64,000 nt of DNA from Terriglobia bacterium (GTDB lineage: Bacteria > Acidobacteriota > Terriglobia > Bryobacterales > Bryobacteraceae): the NCBI GenBank assembly GCA_021324615.1, contig JAJPIT010000081.1:1-64000 (forward strand), written 5' to 3'. This document shows positions 36,296-44,103 of this stretch, in pieces. The translations under genes and the position numbers were made by a program. A model generated the notes under the pieces. The model ran no database searches and was not told the origin of the DNA. It saw only the letters and a list, made by a program, of their open reading frames with translations. The stretch's first letter is position 1. Each line of letters opens with the position of its first letter.

Positions 36296-36889
36296 TTGGC
36301 CTCAAAACCGTGCCTTGAGCTGGACGAAGCGGCGCTGATCCGGGCGGCTCAGGACGGCGACCACGCCGCCTTCGAGCAGCTCGTCCGCGCCTACGACCAG
36401 GGTGTGCTCCGGCTGGCCATGAACCTTCTGCGATCGCCCGAGGACGCGCACGATGTCTATCAGGAAGCTTTTTTGCGGGTCTATCGCAACCTGCACGCGT
36501 TCCGTTTCGATTGCAGTTTTCATACCTGGCTGTTCCGGATCGTGACCAATCTGTGCCTGGACCAGATGCGGAAGCGCAAGGTTCGCAAGGAGGAGCCGAC
36601 CGTGCTCGCCACCGCCGAGGGGCCCATGGACCGCATGGACGCGGTCCCGGAGGAAAGGGTGGACGGCGATCCGCAGCGCTATCTGTTCAGCGGCCAGTTG
36701 CGGCGGAAAATCAAGGAAGTTTTGGGGGAGCTGACGCCGCGCGAGCGCGTGGTCTTCGAACTGCGCCACTATCAGGGCCTGCGGCTGCGCAAGATCGGGG
36801 AAGTTTTGGGGACTTCGGAAGAGGCGGCCAAGAACTGCCTGTTCCGCGCCACGCAGAAAATGCGGGCTGCTTTGGGAGATTTCCTATGA
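36296..36889 (+). CDS. RNA polymerase sigma factor, ECF/sigma-70 family
   Basis: Extracytoplasmic-function-type sigma factor of about 197 residues. Region 2 (about 20-90) contains FEQLVRAYDQGVLRLAMNLL, the core-binding DAHDVYQEAFLRVYRNLH and TWLFRIVTNLCLDQMRKRK. Region 4 (about 140-195) contains LTPRERVVFELRHYQGLRLRKIGEVLGTSEEAAKNCLFRATQKMR. No region 3 is seen. The TTG at 36296 is proposed because GGAG lies five bases before it; a GTG at 36269 would add nine residues. The stop overlaps the anti-sigma start (ATGA). The four genes from here to 39732 form one probable operon. Confidence 0.9.
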   Translation: MASKPCLELDEAALIRAAQDGDHAAFEQLVRAYDQGVLRLAMNLLRSPEDAHDVYQEAFLRVYRNLHAFRFDCSFHTWLFRIVTNLCLDQMRKRKVRKEEPTVLATAEGPMDRMDAVPEERVDGDPQRYLFSGQLRRKIKEVLGELTPRERVVFELRHYQGLRLRKIGEVLGTSEEAAKNCLFRATQKMRAALGDFL

Positions 36890-37788
36890 CGGAGTGCACC
36901 TGGTCGCGCGAACAATTCGCGCTGCTGTTCTATGGGGAGCTTTCCTTCGATCAGGAGGAGAGAGTGGAAGCGCATCTGGATCGCTGCGCCGCCTGCCGCG
37001 CCGCGCTGGAGCGCGAACGGGCGCTGCACGCCGCCTTGGGCGCCATCGAAGTGGAGCCGTCGCCGTCGCTGCTCAGGCGCTGCCGCGAGGATCTGCGCAC
37101 CCGCCTGATGAACGCCGCTCCGCCGCGCACGCCGTGGTGGGAGAGCATTCTGCCTCAATCCGGCTTGCTGCGGCCCGTCGGCGCGCTGACGCTGGTGGCG
37201 ATCGGATTCTTCGCCGCGCGGCTTCTTCCCTCCACCAATCTGAGTGGGATTTTTAACACCGCGTCCGCCGCCGGCCAGGAGCGCGTGCGCTACGTCGAGC
37301 CGGCCGGCGCCGGGCGCGTGCAGATCGTGGTGGATGTGACCCGGCAGCGGGTGATTTCCGGCCGCGCCGACGAGGCCCCCATCCGCGGCCTGCTGCTGGC
37401 CGCCGCGAAAGACCCCTCCGATCCCGGCCTGCGCGCCGAGACGCTGGGAATTTTGAACGCTCAGGCCGCTTCGGCCGACGTTCGCGGCGCGCTGATTTAC
37501 GCGCTGGAGCATGACCACAACGCGGGCGTGCGCGAAAAGGCCCTAAGCGGTCTGGCGCCTTACGCCGCCGATCCGGAAGTGCGCAACGCCCTGACCGCGG
37601 TGCTGCTGGGCGATTCCAATCCCGGATTGCGCACCAAGGCGATCGATCTTCTGACCCGTGGCGACGTGGACCGGGAGGTGGTCGGCACGCTCCAGGAACT
37701 GATGGTCCGCGGCGAGCAGTTGGGTTATGTCCGGGAGCGCTGCCTGCGCGTGCTGCGCGCGGTGAACGCCTCGGCGGAGACGTATTGA
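36886..37788 (+). CDS. Zinc-finger anti-sigma factor with HEAT-like repeats
   Basis: Predicted membrane anti-sigma factor, 300 residues. The N-terminal zinc-binding domain has the ZAS signature H-L-D-R-C-A-A-C (HxxxCxxC), about residues 29-36. A transmembrane helix (LLRPVGALTLVAIGFFAARLLP, about 89-110) separates it from a periplasmic C-terminal region of HEAT-like helical pairs: GLRAETLGILNAQAASADVRGALIYALEH, AGVREKALSGLAPYAADPEVRNALTAVLL, PGLRTKAIDLLTR. A repeat sensor at the periplasmic end is less usual than a single unknown domain. The start is set by the ATGA overlap with the sigma gene, and the stop overlaps the next ATG. Confidence 0.88.
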   Translation: MTECTWSREQFALLFYGELSFDQEERVEAHLDRCAACRAALERERALHAALGAIEVEPSPSLLRRCREDLRTRLMNAAPPRTPWWESILPQSGLLRPVGALTLVAIGFFAARLLPSTNLSGIFNTASAAGQERVRYVEPAGAGRVQIVVDVTRQRVISGRADEAPIRGLLLAAAKDPSDPGLRAETLGILNAQAASADVRGALIYALEHDHNAGVREKALSGLAPYAADPEVRNALTAVLLGDSNPGLRTKAIDLLTRGDVDREVVGTLQELMVRGEQLGYVRERCLRVLRAVNASAETY

Positions 37789-38945
37789 TGCTGGCCGGCG
37801 CTTGCATCGCGGCTCTGGCCGGATCCCTGCTGGCGCAGGAAGCCAGGATCGTCGAAGAACGGCCGGCGCGCTGGGTGAAAACGTATTCCGGGGAATTTGC
37901 TCCGCCGCCGGGCGCCGCGCTGCGCCTGATCACACGCGGCCACGTCGTCGTCCGCGGCGGCTCCGGGGACCGCGTCGGCTATACCCTCACCGAGCGGGTC
38001 CGGGCGCGAACGCTGGAGGAGGCGCAGCGGCTGTTCGGCAAGGTGATCGCCACCGTGCTGCGCCGCGACGCCGCCATGACCCTGACGCTTCTGCCCCTGG
38101 CCGGCGAGCCGGTGGCCGTCGAGTGGGACCTGAACGTGCCGCGGAGCCTCGGCTCGCTGCGCATCCACACCCAGATCGGCGACGTCGAGGCGTACGATCT
38201 GGACGGCTCCGTGCACGCCGATACCGCGGCCGGGCAGATTCACTGCGACCGCATCGGCGGCGGCGTGGAGGCCAACACCGGCGGCGGCGAGATCCGCCTG
38301 GGCCGCGTCGGCGGTCCCGCGCGATGCGTCTCCGCGGCCGGATCGATCCTCATCGACAGCGCCGGGCGCGATACTGTCTGCCGCACCGCGGGCGGCGAAA
38401 TTCAGGTGCGCGACGCCGCCGGGCCGCTCACGCTCTCCACCGAAGGCGGCAATATCGAAGTCGACCGCGCGGCCTCCTCGGTGGAAGCGCACACCGGCGA
38501 GGGAACCATCCAGATCCTGCGCGCGGCGGGCGCCGTTCTGGCCGATACGCGCGGCGGCGCCATCGACGTCGGCGGGGCCAGCGGCGCCAACTGCCAATCG
38601 GCCGCCGGGATGATCCGCGTCAAAGCCTCCGCCGGCCCGTTGAAGATTGAAACCGCGATGGGCAGCATTCTGGCCGAGCTGTTGTCGGGCTCGCGCCTGG
38701 ACAACTCGTCGCTGCTGGCCGGCTCGGGCGATATTACGGTATGGATTCCGTCCAATCTGGCGTTATCGGTTGTGGCCCGCAACGATTCGGGGGCGGGCCC
38801 TCGCATCTTTTCCGACTTTTCCGAGCTGCGCGCCCGCCCGGCGAGCCTCAGCCAGCCGGCGGTCTACGAGGGCGCCATCAACGGCGGCGGTCCGGTGCTG
38901 ATGCTGGACACCTCCGGCGGAGTGATTTATTTGAAAAGGAAGTAG
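37788..38945 (+). CDS. DUF4097-like putative adhesin, secreted
   Basis: Exported protein of about 385 residues. A signal peptide (MLAGACIAALAGSLLAQEA) is followed by many short beta-strand repeats of the type seen in DUF4097/DUF2807 putative auto-transporter adhesin heads: GSVHADTAAGQIHCDRIGG, VEANTGGGEIRLGRVGG, AAGSILIDSAGRDTVCRTAGGEIQVRDAAG and GNIEVDRAASSVEAHTGEG. The repeat would form a right-handed beta helix. The ATG at 37788 shares its A with the upstream stop (TGATG). In its operon it is likely a target or sensor of the sigma/anti-sigma pair. Confidence 0.8.
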   Translation: MLAGACIAALAGSLLAQEARIVEERPARWVKTYSGEFAPPPGAALRLITRGHVVVRGGSGDRVGYTLTERVRARTLEEAQRLFGKVIATVLRRDAAMTLTLLPLAGEPVAVEWDLNVPRSLGSLRIHTQIGDVEAYDLDGSVHADTAAGQIHCDRIGGGVEANTGGGEIRLGRVGGPARCVSAAGSILIDSAGRDTVCRTAGGEIQVRDAAGPLTLSTEGGNIEVDRAASSVEAHTGEGTIQILRAAGAVLADTRGGAIDVGGASGANCQSAAGMIRVKASAGPLKIETAMGSILAELLSGSRLDNSSLLAGSGDITVWIPSNLALSVVARNDSGAGPRIFSDFSELRARPASLSQPAVYEGAINGGGPVLMLDTSGGVIYLKRK

Positions 38946-38976
38946 GTGGGCGTTCGCGGCCCGCCGTGAAGTGGCT

Positions 38977-39732
38977 ATGAAAAACGCGCGATTCTTTCTC
39001 CTCCTCATGGCGGCCTCCACTCTGGCCGCGCAGCCCTCCCCGCCGCATGGGACCAGCTATGTCGGTGTCATGATGCAGGAAATCGACAGCGCCCGCGCCA
39101 AGGCGCTCAAACTGCCGGAGGAAGCGGGCGTGGAGATCACCCGCGTCGAACCCGACAGCCCGGCCGAGCGCGCCGGATTGAAGCCCGGCGACGTGGTCAT
39201 GCAATACAACGGCGAGCGCGTGGCCGGCATCGAGCAGTTCTCGCGTTTGGTGCGCGAAACGCCGGCGGGCCGGGAAGTGAAACTGCAAATCTACCGCGAC
39301 GGCTCGCCGCTGAATGTCAGCGTGACGGTGGCCGCGCGCCGCGCGCCGCAGCTGCCCTATGCCCCCTCCCCGCTGGCGGCGCCGCCGCCCCTGGAGTTGC
39401 ATCTGCCCGATATCCCCCGCAGCTTCATGACCTGGCGCAGCTCCGCGCTGGGCATCGAGTGCGAAACCCTGGAGGGCCAGCTCGCCGATTATTTCGGCGT
39501 CAAGCAGGGGGTTCTGGTCCGTTCGGTTTCCAAGGGCTCGCCGGCGGAACGCGCCGGAATCCGCGCCGGCGACGTGATCACGCGCGTGGGCGAGGCCAAG
39601 GTCGCCACCCCGGCCGATCTGTCCAGCCGCATCCGGATGTCGCGCGGCAAGCCGGTGACGCTGACTCTGGTCCGCGATCACAAGGAGATGACCGTCACCG
39701 CGGCGCTGGACGACGACGGCCGCATGGATTAG
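38977..39732 (+). CDS. Secreted protein with two PDZ domains
   Basis: Exported protein of about 251 residues. A signal peptide (KNARFFLLLMAASTLAAQ) is followed by two PDZ modules: YVGVMMQEIDSARAKAL...GVEITRVEPDSPAERAGLKPGDVVMQYNGERV (about 25-100), and LGIECETLEGQLADYFGV...GVLVRSVSKGSPAERAGIRAGDVITRVGEAKV (about 160-245). No protease domain is present, so it probably binds C-termini or acts as an adaptor in the periplasm rather than degrading proteins. The ATG at 38977 is used; a GTG at 38971 lies two codons upstream. Last gene of the sigma operon, 31 bases after the adhesin gene. Confidence 0.88.
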   Translation: MKNARFFLLLMAASTLAAQPSPPHGTSYVGVMMQEIDSARAKALKLPEEAGVEITRVEPDSPAERAGLKPGDVVMQYNGERVAGIEQFSRLVRETPAGREVKLQIYRDGSPLNVSVTVAARRAPQLPYAPSPLAAPPPLELHLPDIPRSFMTWRSSALGIECETLEGQLADYFGVKQGVLVRSVSKGSPAERAGIRAGDVITRVGEAKVATPADLSSRIRMSRGKPVTLTLVRDHKEMTVTAALDDDGRMD

Positions 39733-39757
39733 TGCGGGCGGCTGACCCACGCTCCCC

Positions 39758-40831
39758 TTAACCGCCCAGGCGGTGGAAGAACTGGAGCGAGAGCGCGGCG
39801 CATCTTTCCCAGCGGAAACTCTGGGCCCGCGCCCGTCCCAGCTCGCAAAGCCGGTCGCGCAGCGAATCCGATTCCACAACTTGCGTGATCGCGGAGGCGA
39901 TTTCCGCCGGGCTGCGCGCGTCGGCCAGCAGCGCCGCGCCGCCGGCCACCTCCGGAAGGCACGAATTATTCGACGTGATTACCGGCGTTCCGGCGGCCAT
40001 CGCCTGCGCCGGTGGAAAACCGAAGCCCTCATACAGCGAGGGATAGACAAACGCGGTTGCGCCGGCGATCAGTCCGGGCAGCTCCTGTTCGGGAACATAT
40101 CCGAGATATTCTGTTTCGGCGTGCAGGCGCGCCAGGGTGGGCGGAGGCGCCCAGCCGCCGGGACCGGCGACCACCAGATCGAACTCCCCGCGAATCGACG
40201 GCTTCACCAGCCGCCAGGCGTCGAGCAGCGTCTCCAAATTCTTTCTCGGCTCGATGGTGCCGACGTAGAGCAGATACGGGCGCTCGCGCGGCTTCGGCCG
40301 CGCTCCGAAATAGCTTTCGCCGATTCCGGGATAGATGGTGGTGATCTTTTCCGGCGGCAACCCCAGCAGCCGGATCGCGTCCCGCCGGGTGTTTTCCGAG
40401 ATGGCGATCACGCCGGCGGCGCGCGGCAGGATATTTTCGGTAAAGGTCCGCTCCGCGCGGATGTTGCCCTCGGTGTGAAACTGCGGCATCAGACGCGTGG
40501 TCAGATCGTAGATGGTCGCGGTCAGCCGCGCCCGGCGCGGCGCGCGGCGCACCTGATTGGAGGCGTGAAACACGTCCGAGCCGGCGATGGCCCAGTCCAG
40601 CGCGAAGCTGGCGCGCGTCAGATAGAGCGCGGCCAGGCGCGGCATGGTCCGCCATTTCGAAAGCGTCGAGGCGTCGTGATCCAGCCGTCCCAGTTCGTTC
40701 AAAAATGGATAACCGCGAATTTCATCGCCCGCGCCGGCGGCCCGGCGCAGATGGCGCACCCAGTGGTAGACGTAGTTCTTGACGCCGGCGCTGCGCAGCA
40801 GCGCGGAGGTGGCGTCGATGGTGATGCGCAT
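39758..40831 (-). CDS. Glycosyltransferase, GT4 family
   Basis: GT-B fold glycosyltransferase of 357 residues. The donor-binding half has the block LLYVGTIEPRKNLETLLDAW, then AFVYPSLYEGFGFPPAQAMAAGTPVITSN with the conserved E-G-F-G and C-terminal Glu region. The N-terminal half (DVFHASNQVRRAPRR, TIYDLTTRLMP) fits an acceptor domain of mannosyl- or rhamnosyl-transferases. It starts three bases after the stop of the asparagine-synthase-like gene, so the two are one transcript, which points to surface polysaccharide assembly. The sugar cannot be named. Confidence 0.88.
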   Translation of the reverse strand: MRITIDATSALLRSAGVKNYVYHWVRHLRRAAGAGDEIRGYPFLNELGRLDHDASTLSKWRTMPRLAALYLTRASFALDWAIAGSDVFHASNQVRRAPRRARLTATIYDLTTRLMPQFHTEGNIRAERTFTENILPRAAGVIAISENTRRDAIRLLGLPPEKITTIYPGIGESYFGARPKPRERPYLLYVGTIEPRKNLETLLDAWRLVKPSIRGEFDLVVAGPGGWAPPPTLARLHAETEYLGYVPEQELPGLIAGATAFVYPSLYEGFGFPPAQAMAAGTPVITSNNSCLPEVAGGAALLADARSPAEIASAITQVVESDSLRDRLCELGRARAQSFRWERCAALSLQFFHRLGG

Positions 40832-40834
40832 GGG

Positions 40835-42736
40835 TCAGACGCGCGCGGGAAGAAACTCGGCCGCTTCTGGCGCCGCGGCGCGGCCCGGCTCCACGCGCCA
40901 GCGCTTCATCCACAGAAACAGCACCAGCAAGCCCCACAGGTGATAGCCCGCGTTGACGCGCCGCGCCAGGTGCGCGCGCAGCGTCTCGTCAATGGCCTTC
41001 CAGGAAAAAATCCCGCTGGCCTCCACGTTGCGGCGGCTTAGAGTATCGACCAGCAGCGGTTTCAGCACGGTTCTCAGCCAGTGATGCGCCGGAATGTCGA
41101 AGCCCTCCTTGCGCCTCTGGATCACCGGGCGCGGCAGCCGGTTTTTCATCAGCTCGCGCAGGAGAAATTTCAACCGCGTTCCGCGGATCTTGAAATTTTC
41201 GGGCAGCCGCGAGGCGAACTCCACCAGGCGGTGATCGAGAAACGGCGGGCGCACCTCCAGCGAATGCGCCATGCTCATCCGGTCGCACTTATTGAGAATG
41301 TCGTCGGGCAGATAATAAAGCTGATCGAGCGCGATAAACCGGTTCAAGTAGCCGTAACTTCCAGCGGGAACCGCCAGCGGGGGCGCGCCGGCGGCCAGCG
41401 GGCAGAGCCGCGCCTTGTCCGCGCCGGCGAAGGTGCCGTTCCAGAACAGGTGCGCGCTTACCGGATCCAGCAGCGAGCCTTCCAGCATCCGGGTGATCTT
41501 GTAGTCGATCCCGATCTTTTCGTCGGAGACCGGAAGCAGGCGGGCCAGCCGCGCCGCCGCGCCGCGGACCGCGTACGGCAGAACCCGCAGCGCGCGCGCA
41601 TAGCGGTCGGCCAGGTATGTGGTGTAGCCGCCGAACAGCTCGTCGGCGCCGTCGCCGGATAAGGCGACGGTCACCTCCCGCCGGCACATCTTCGAAAGAA
41701 ACCACACCGGCAGCGCTCCCGCGTCCGCGCTGGGCTCGTCGGAATAATAGGCGAACTGTTCGATGGCCTCGCCAAGCTCGCTTTCCGGGTTCAGATCGAA
41801 TTCGTGATGATCGGTGTGATAAACTTCGGCCACTTGCCGGAAGTAGCGCGACTCGTCAAAACTGCGCCCGCGGAAGGAAACCGAGAACGTCTTCAGGCGC
41901 GAGGAGGACTGTTCGGAGGCGTAGTGCAGGATGGTCGTCGAATCCAGGCCGCCGCTGGACCACACCCCCAGCGGAACGTCGGAGATCAGGTGCTCCCGGA
42001 CGCTCGAACGCAGCAGATGATCGAGCTCGGCTTTGGCCGACTCCAGATCGATGGCCGGGTCCGGCCGCATCTCCAGCCGCCAATAGGAGTCCGAGACGAT
42101 GCGCCCGCCGCGCCACTCCAGCCAGTGCCCCGGCGGCAGTTTTTCCACCCCCTCGATCATGGTCTGCGGGCCGGGGATGTAGTTGAGCGACAGATAGCGG
42201 TCCAGACCCGCCGGGCTGAGCCGGCGCTCGATCTCCGGATGCAGCAGGATCGCTTTCAACTCGGAGCCGAAATAAATCTCGCCGGCGCGCTCGGCAAAGT
42301 ACAGCGGTTTGATGCCCATCCGGTCGCGGGCCAGGACCAGACGCCGCGACGCCTCGGTCCAGAACGCCGCCGCGAACATCCCGCGAAGCCGCGCCAGGCA
42401 GCCCAGATCCCATTCCAGAAACGCGCGCAGAACGGTTTCCGTGTCACAGCGCGTCAGAAAGCGGTGTCCGGCCCGCTCCAGCTCGCGCCGGATCTCGAGA
42501 TGGTTGTAGATCTCGCCGTTGAACGCCAGAACCGTGCCGCCGTCCTCGCTTTGCATCGGCTGGTGTCCCTGCTCCAGGTCGATGATCTTCAACCGCACCG
42601 CGCCGAGGGACACCTGCGCCGACTGCCACACGCCCTGCTGATCCGGCCCGCGGTGGATCAGCGCGCGCGTGATCTGTTCGATGCGCCTCCGGTCAGGCCT
42701 GAGCTGGGAATGAGTGAATCCGGCAATTCCGCACAA
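40835..42736 (-). CDS. Asparagine synthase (glutamine-hydrolysing)-like amidotransferase
   Basis: Two-domain enzyme of 633 residues. The N-terminal Ntn glutaminase has the catalytic Cys2 (M-C-G-I-A-G-F) and QPMQSEDGGTVLAFNGEIYNH. The synthase domain has the ATP loop VWSSGGLDSTTIL and the ALSGDGADELFGGY motif. The start is TTG at 42736, required because Cys2 must follow the initiator. It may make asparagine, but the coupling to a GT4 gene and the length resemble amidotransferases in exopolysaccharide clusters that amidate sugar precursors. Both readings are possible. Confidence 0.9.
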   Translation of the reverse strand: MCGIAGFTHSQLRPDRRRIEQITRALIHRGPDQQGVWQSAQVSLGAVRLKIIDLEQGHQPMQSEDGGTVLAFNGEIYNHLEIRRELERAGHRFLTRCDTETVLRAFLEWDLGCLARLRGMFAAAFWTEASRRLVLARDRMGIKPLYFAERAGEIYFGSELKAILLHPEIERRLSPAGLDRYLSLNYIPGPQTMIEGVEKLPPGHWLEWRGGRIVSDSYWRLEMRPDPAIDLESAKAELDHLLRSSVREHLISDVPLGVWSSGGLDSTTILHYASEQSSSRLKTFSVSFRGRSFDESRYFRQVAEVYHTDHHEFDLNPESELGEAIEQFAYYSDEPSADAGALPVWFLSKMCRREVTVALSGDGADELFGGYTTYLADRYARALRVLPYAVRGAAARLARLLPVSDEKIGIDYKITRMLEGSLLDPVSAHLFWNGTFAGADKARLCPLAAGAPPLAVPAGSYGYLNRFIALDQLYYLPDDILNKCDRMSMAHSLEVRPPFLDHRLVEFASRLPENFKIRGTRLKFLLRELMKNRLPRPVIQRRKEGFDIPAHHWLRTVLKPLLVDTLSRRNVEASGIFSWKAIDETLRAHLARRVNAGYHLWGLLVLFLWMKRWRVEPGRAAAPEAAEFLPARV

Positions 42737-42830
42737 GGTTCCCGTCCTGCTGTACTTCCCTGAGATCTTTCTTCTTTTTTATTGAAGCATTTCAACCGGA
42801 AAACCGCCAATCGGCGAAACGTGAACGCGG

Positions 42831-43568
42831 CTAGGAGACAAAATAGCGCAGCACGCTGGATCCCGCCACACCGGTCAGCGCGGGCCAGAACGCCGGAGCC
42901 GGGCCGCTGCGCCGCAGCTCCCCGTGCACCGCATGGCCGCCCAAATAGAGGAAACTCCCGGCGGCCAGCGCCAGCAGCGGATACCAGCAGACCTCGGGCA
43001 GGCGCGGCGCCGCCACCGCTTGCATCGCCGCCCCGGCCAAAACGCCGGCTTGCGACGCCGCGCCCCAGGCAAACGCCGCCACGGGCGAGGCGAGCGATGC
43101 CCGCGCGATCACGCCCAGCGCCAACCCCTCGGGGGCTTTGTGAAAACCGACCGCCAAAAGCAGCGCTGGCGCGATCGCCACCGCTTTCGGCGCCGACGCC
43201 GCGATCCAGCCGTCCAGCACGCTGTGGACCGCCGCCGCAGCCAGCAAGGGAACCGCAAACCCGTGCAGGCGCGTCTCACAGATATCGTGCTGGTGTGAAT
43301 GCGAACACGCCGGACAGACAGGATAGACAAACCGGTCGATCAAAGCGAGCCCGGCCGCGCCCCCCAAGGTCCACGCCAGAGCGCCCGGCCAGCTCAATTC
43401 GGCGGCGATCTCCGGAACCAGCCAGAACAGCGCGACCCCCATCAGCAATCCGCCGCTGAAAGCTACCAGCCGCCGCGACAAAACCCGAACCGAAGGCAGC
43501 CAAACTCCCGCCGCGACGCTTACAATCGCCACAATGGTGATCAAGATTACAGGAGATTTCACTGCCAT
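42831..43568 (-). CDS. ZIP-family metal transporter
   Basis: Integral membrane divalent-metal permease, about 245 residues with some eight helices. The ZIP helix IV/V signature is seen as VHSVLDGWIAA and GFHKAPEGLALG (HxxxEG), the residues that line the metal path. A His/Cys-containing loop (CPACSHSHQHDICE) between helices III and IV is the variable cytoplasmic metal loop. Zinc or iron uptake is likely. The start at 43568 leaves 46 bases to the divergent Rieske gene; further upstream starts would overlap it. Confidence 0.85.
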   Translation of the reverse strand: MAVKSPVILITIVAIVSVAAGVWLPSVRVLSRRLVAFSGGLLMGVALFWLVPEIAAELSWPGALAWTLGGAAGLALIDRFVYPVCPACSHSHQHDICETRLHGFAVPLLAAAAVHSVLDGWIAASAPKAVAIAPALLLAVGFHKAPEGLALGVIARASLASPVAAFAWGAASQAGVLAGAAMQAVAAPRLPEVCWYPLLALAAGSFLYLGGHAVHGELRRSGPAPAFWPALTGVAGSSVLRYFVS

Positions 43569-43614
43569 CCAAAGTATACAATGAGGGATCATCGCGTCTT
43601 CTATCGTGTCTTCT

Positions 43615-44100
43615 ATGGATAGTCCAAGCACCTCGCGCAGAGGGTTTTATTCTTTTCTCATCAACACTCTCAGCGGGTTGATGGGACTGGCGCTGGCGGC
43701 GCCCGCCGTAGCCTACCTTTTCAGCAGGCCGAAAGCCGCAAAGTCGCCGGACTGGGTGGATGCGGCCGATGTCAATACGCTTCGGCCCGGCGAGCCGCGG
43801 GAGGTAATGTTTGTCCGTTCGCGCGCCGACGGCTGGCGCGTGGTGAATGAGAAGGCCACCGCCTGGGTGGTGAAACTGGACCCGCAACACGTGGTCGCCT
43901 ATTCGCCCTCCTGCACGCATCTGGGCTGTGCTTATCATTGGGACGAGCAGGCCAAAGAGTTCGTCTGCCCGTGTCACGCCTCGCTGTTTTCGATCGACGG
44001 CAAAGTGCTCGCCGGTCCGGCCCCGCGTCCGCTGGACCGTTACGCAACCCGCATCGATAACGGTAAACTCCTGATCTCCCCCGTGATTGAAAAATCCTGA
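43615..44100 (+). CDS. Rieske iron-sulfur protein of a cytochrome bc complex
   Basis: 2Fe-2S subunit that takes electrons from menaquinol. 161 residues. A membrane anchor (YSFLINTLSGLMGLALAAPAVAYLF) after an Arg pair suggests Tat-type export. The cluster-binding motifs are CTHLGC (Cys100, His102) and CPCHASLF (Cys118, His121), with the second Cys of each forming the disulfide. The next gene, three bases downstream, encodes cytochrome b. The ATG at 43615 is preferred to the GTG at 43606. Confidence 0.92.
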   Translation: MDSPSTSRRGFYSFLINTLSGLMGLALAAPAVAYLFSRPKAAKSPDWVDAADVNTLRPGEPREVMFVRSRADGWRVVNEKATAWVVKLDPQHVVAYSPSCTHLGCAYHWDEQAKEFVCPCHASLFSIDGKVLAGPAPRPLDRYATRIDNGKLLISPVIEKS

Positions 44101-44103
44101 CCT

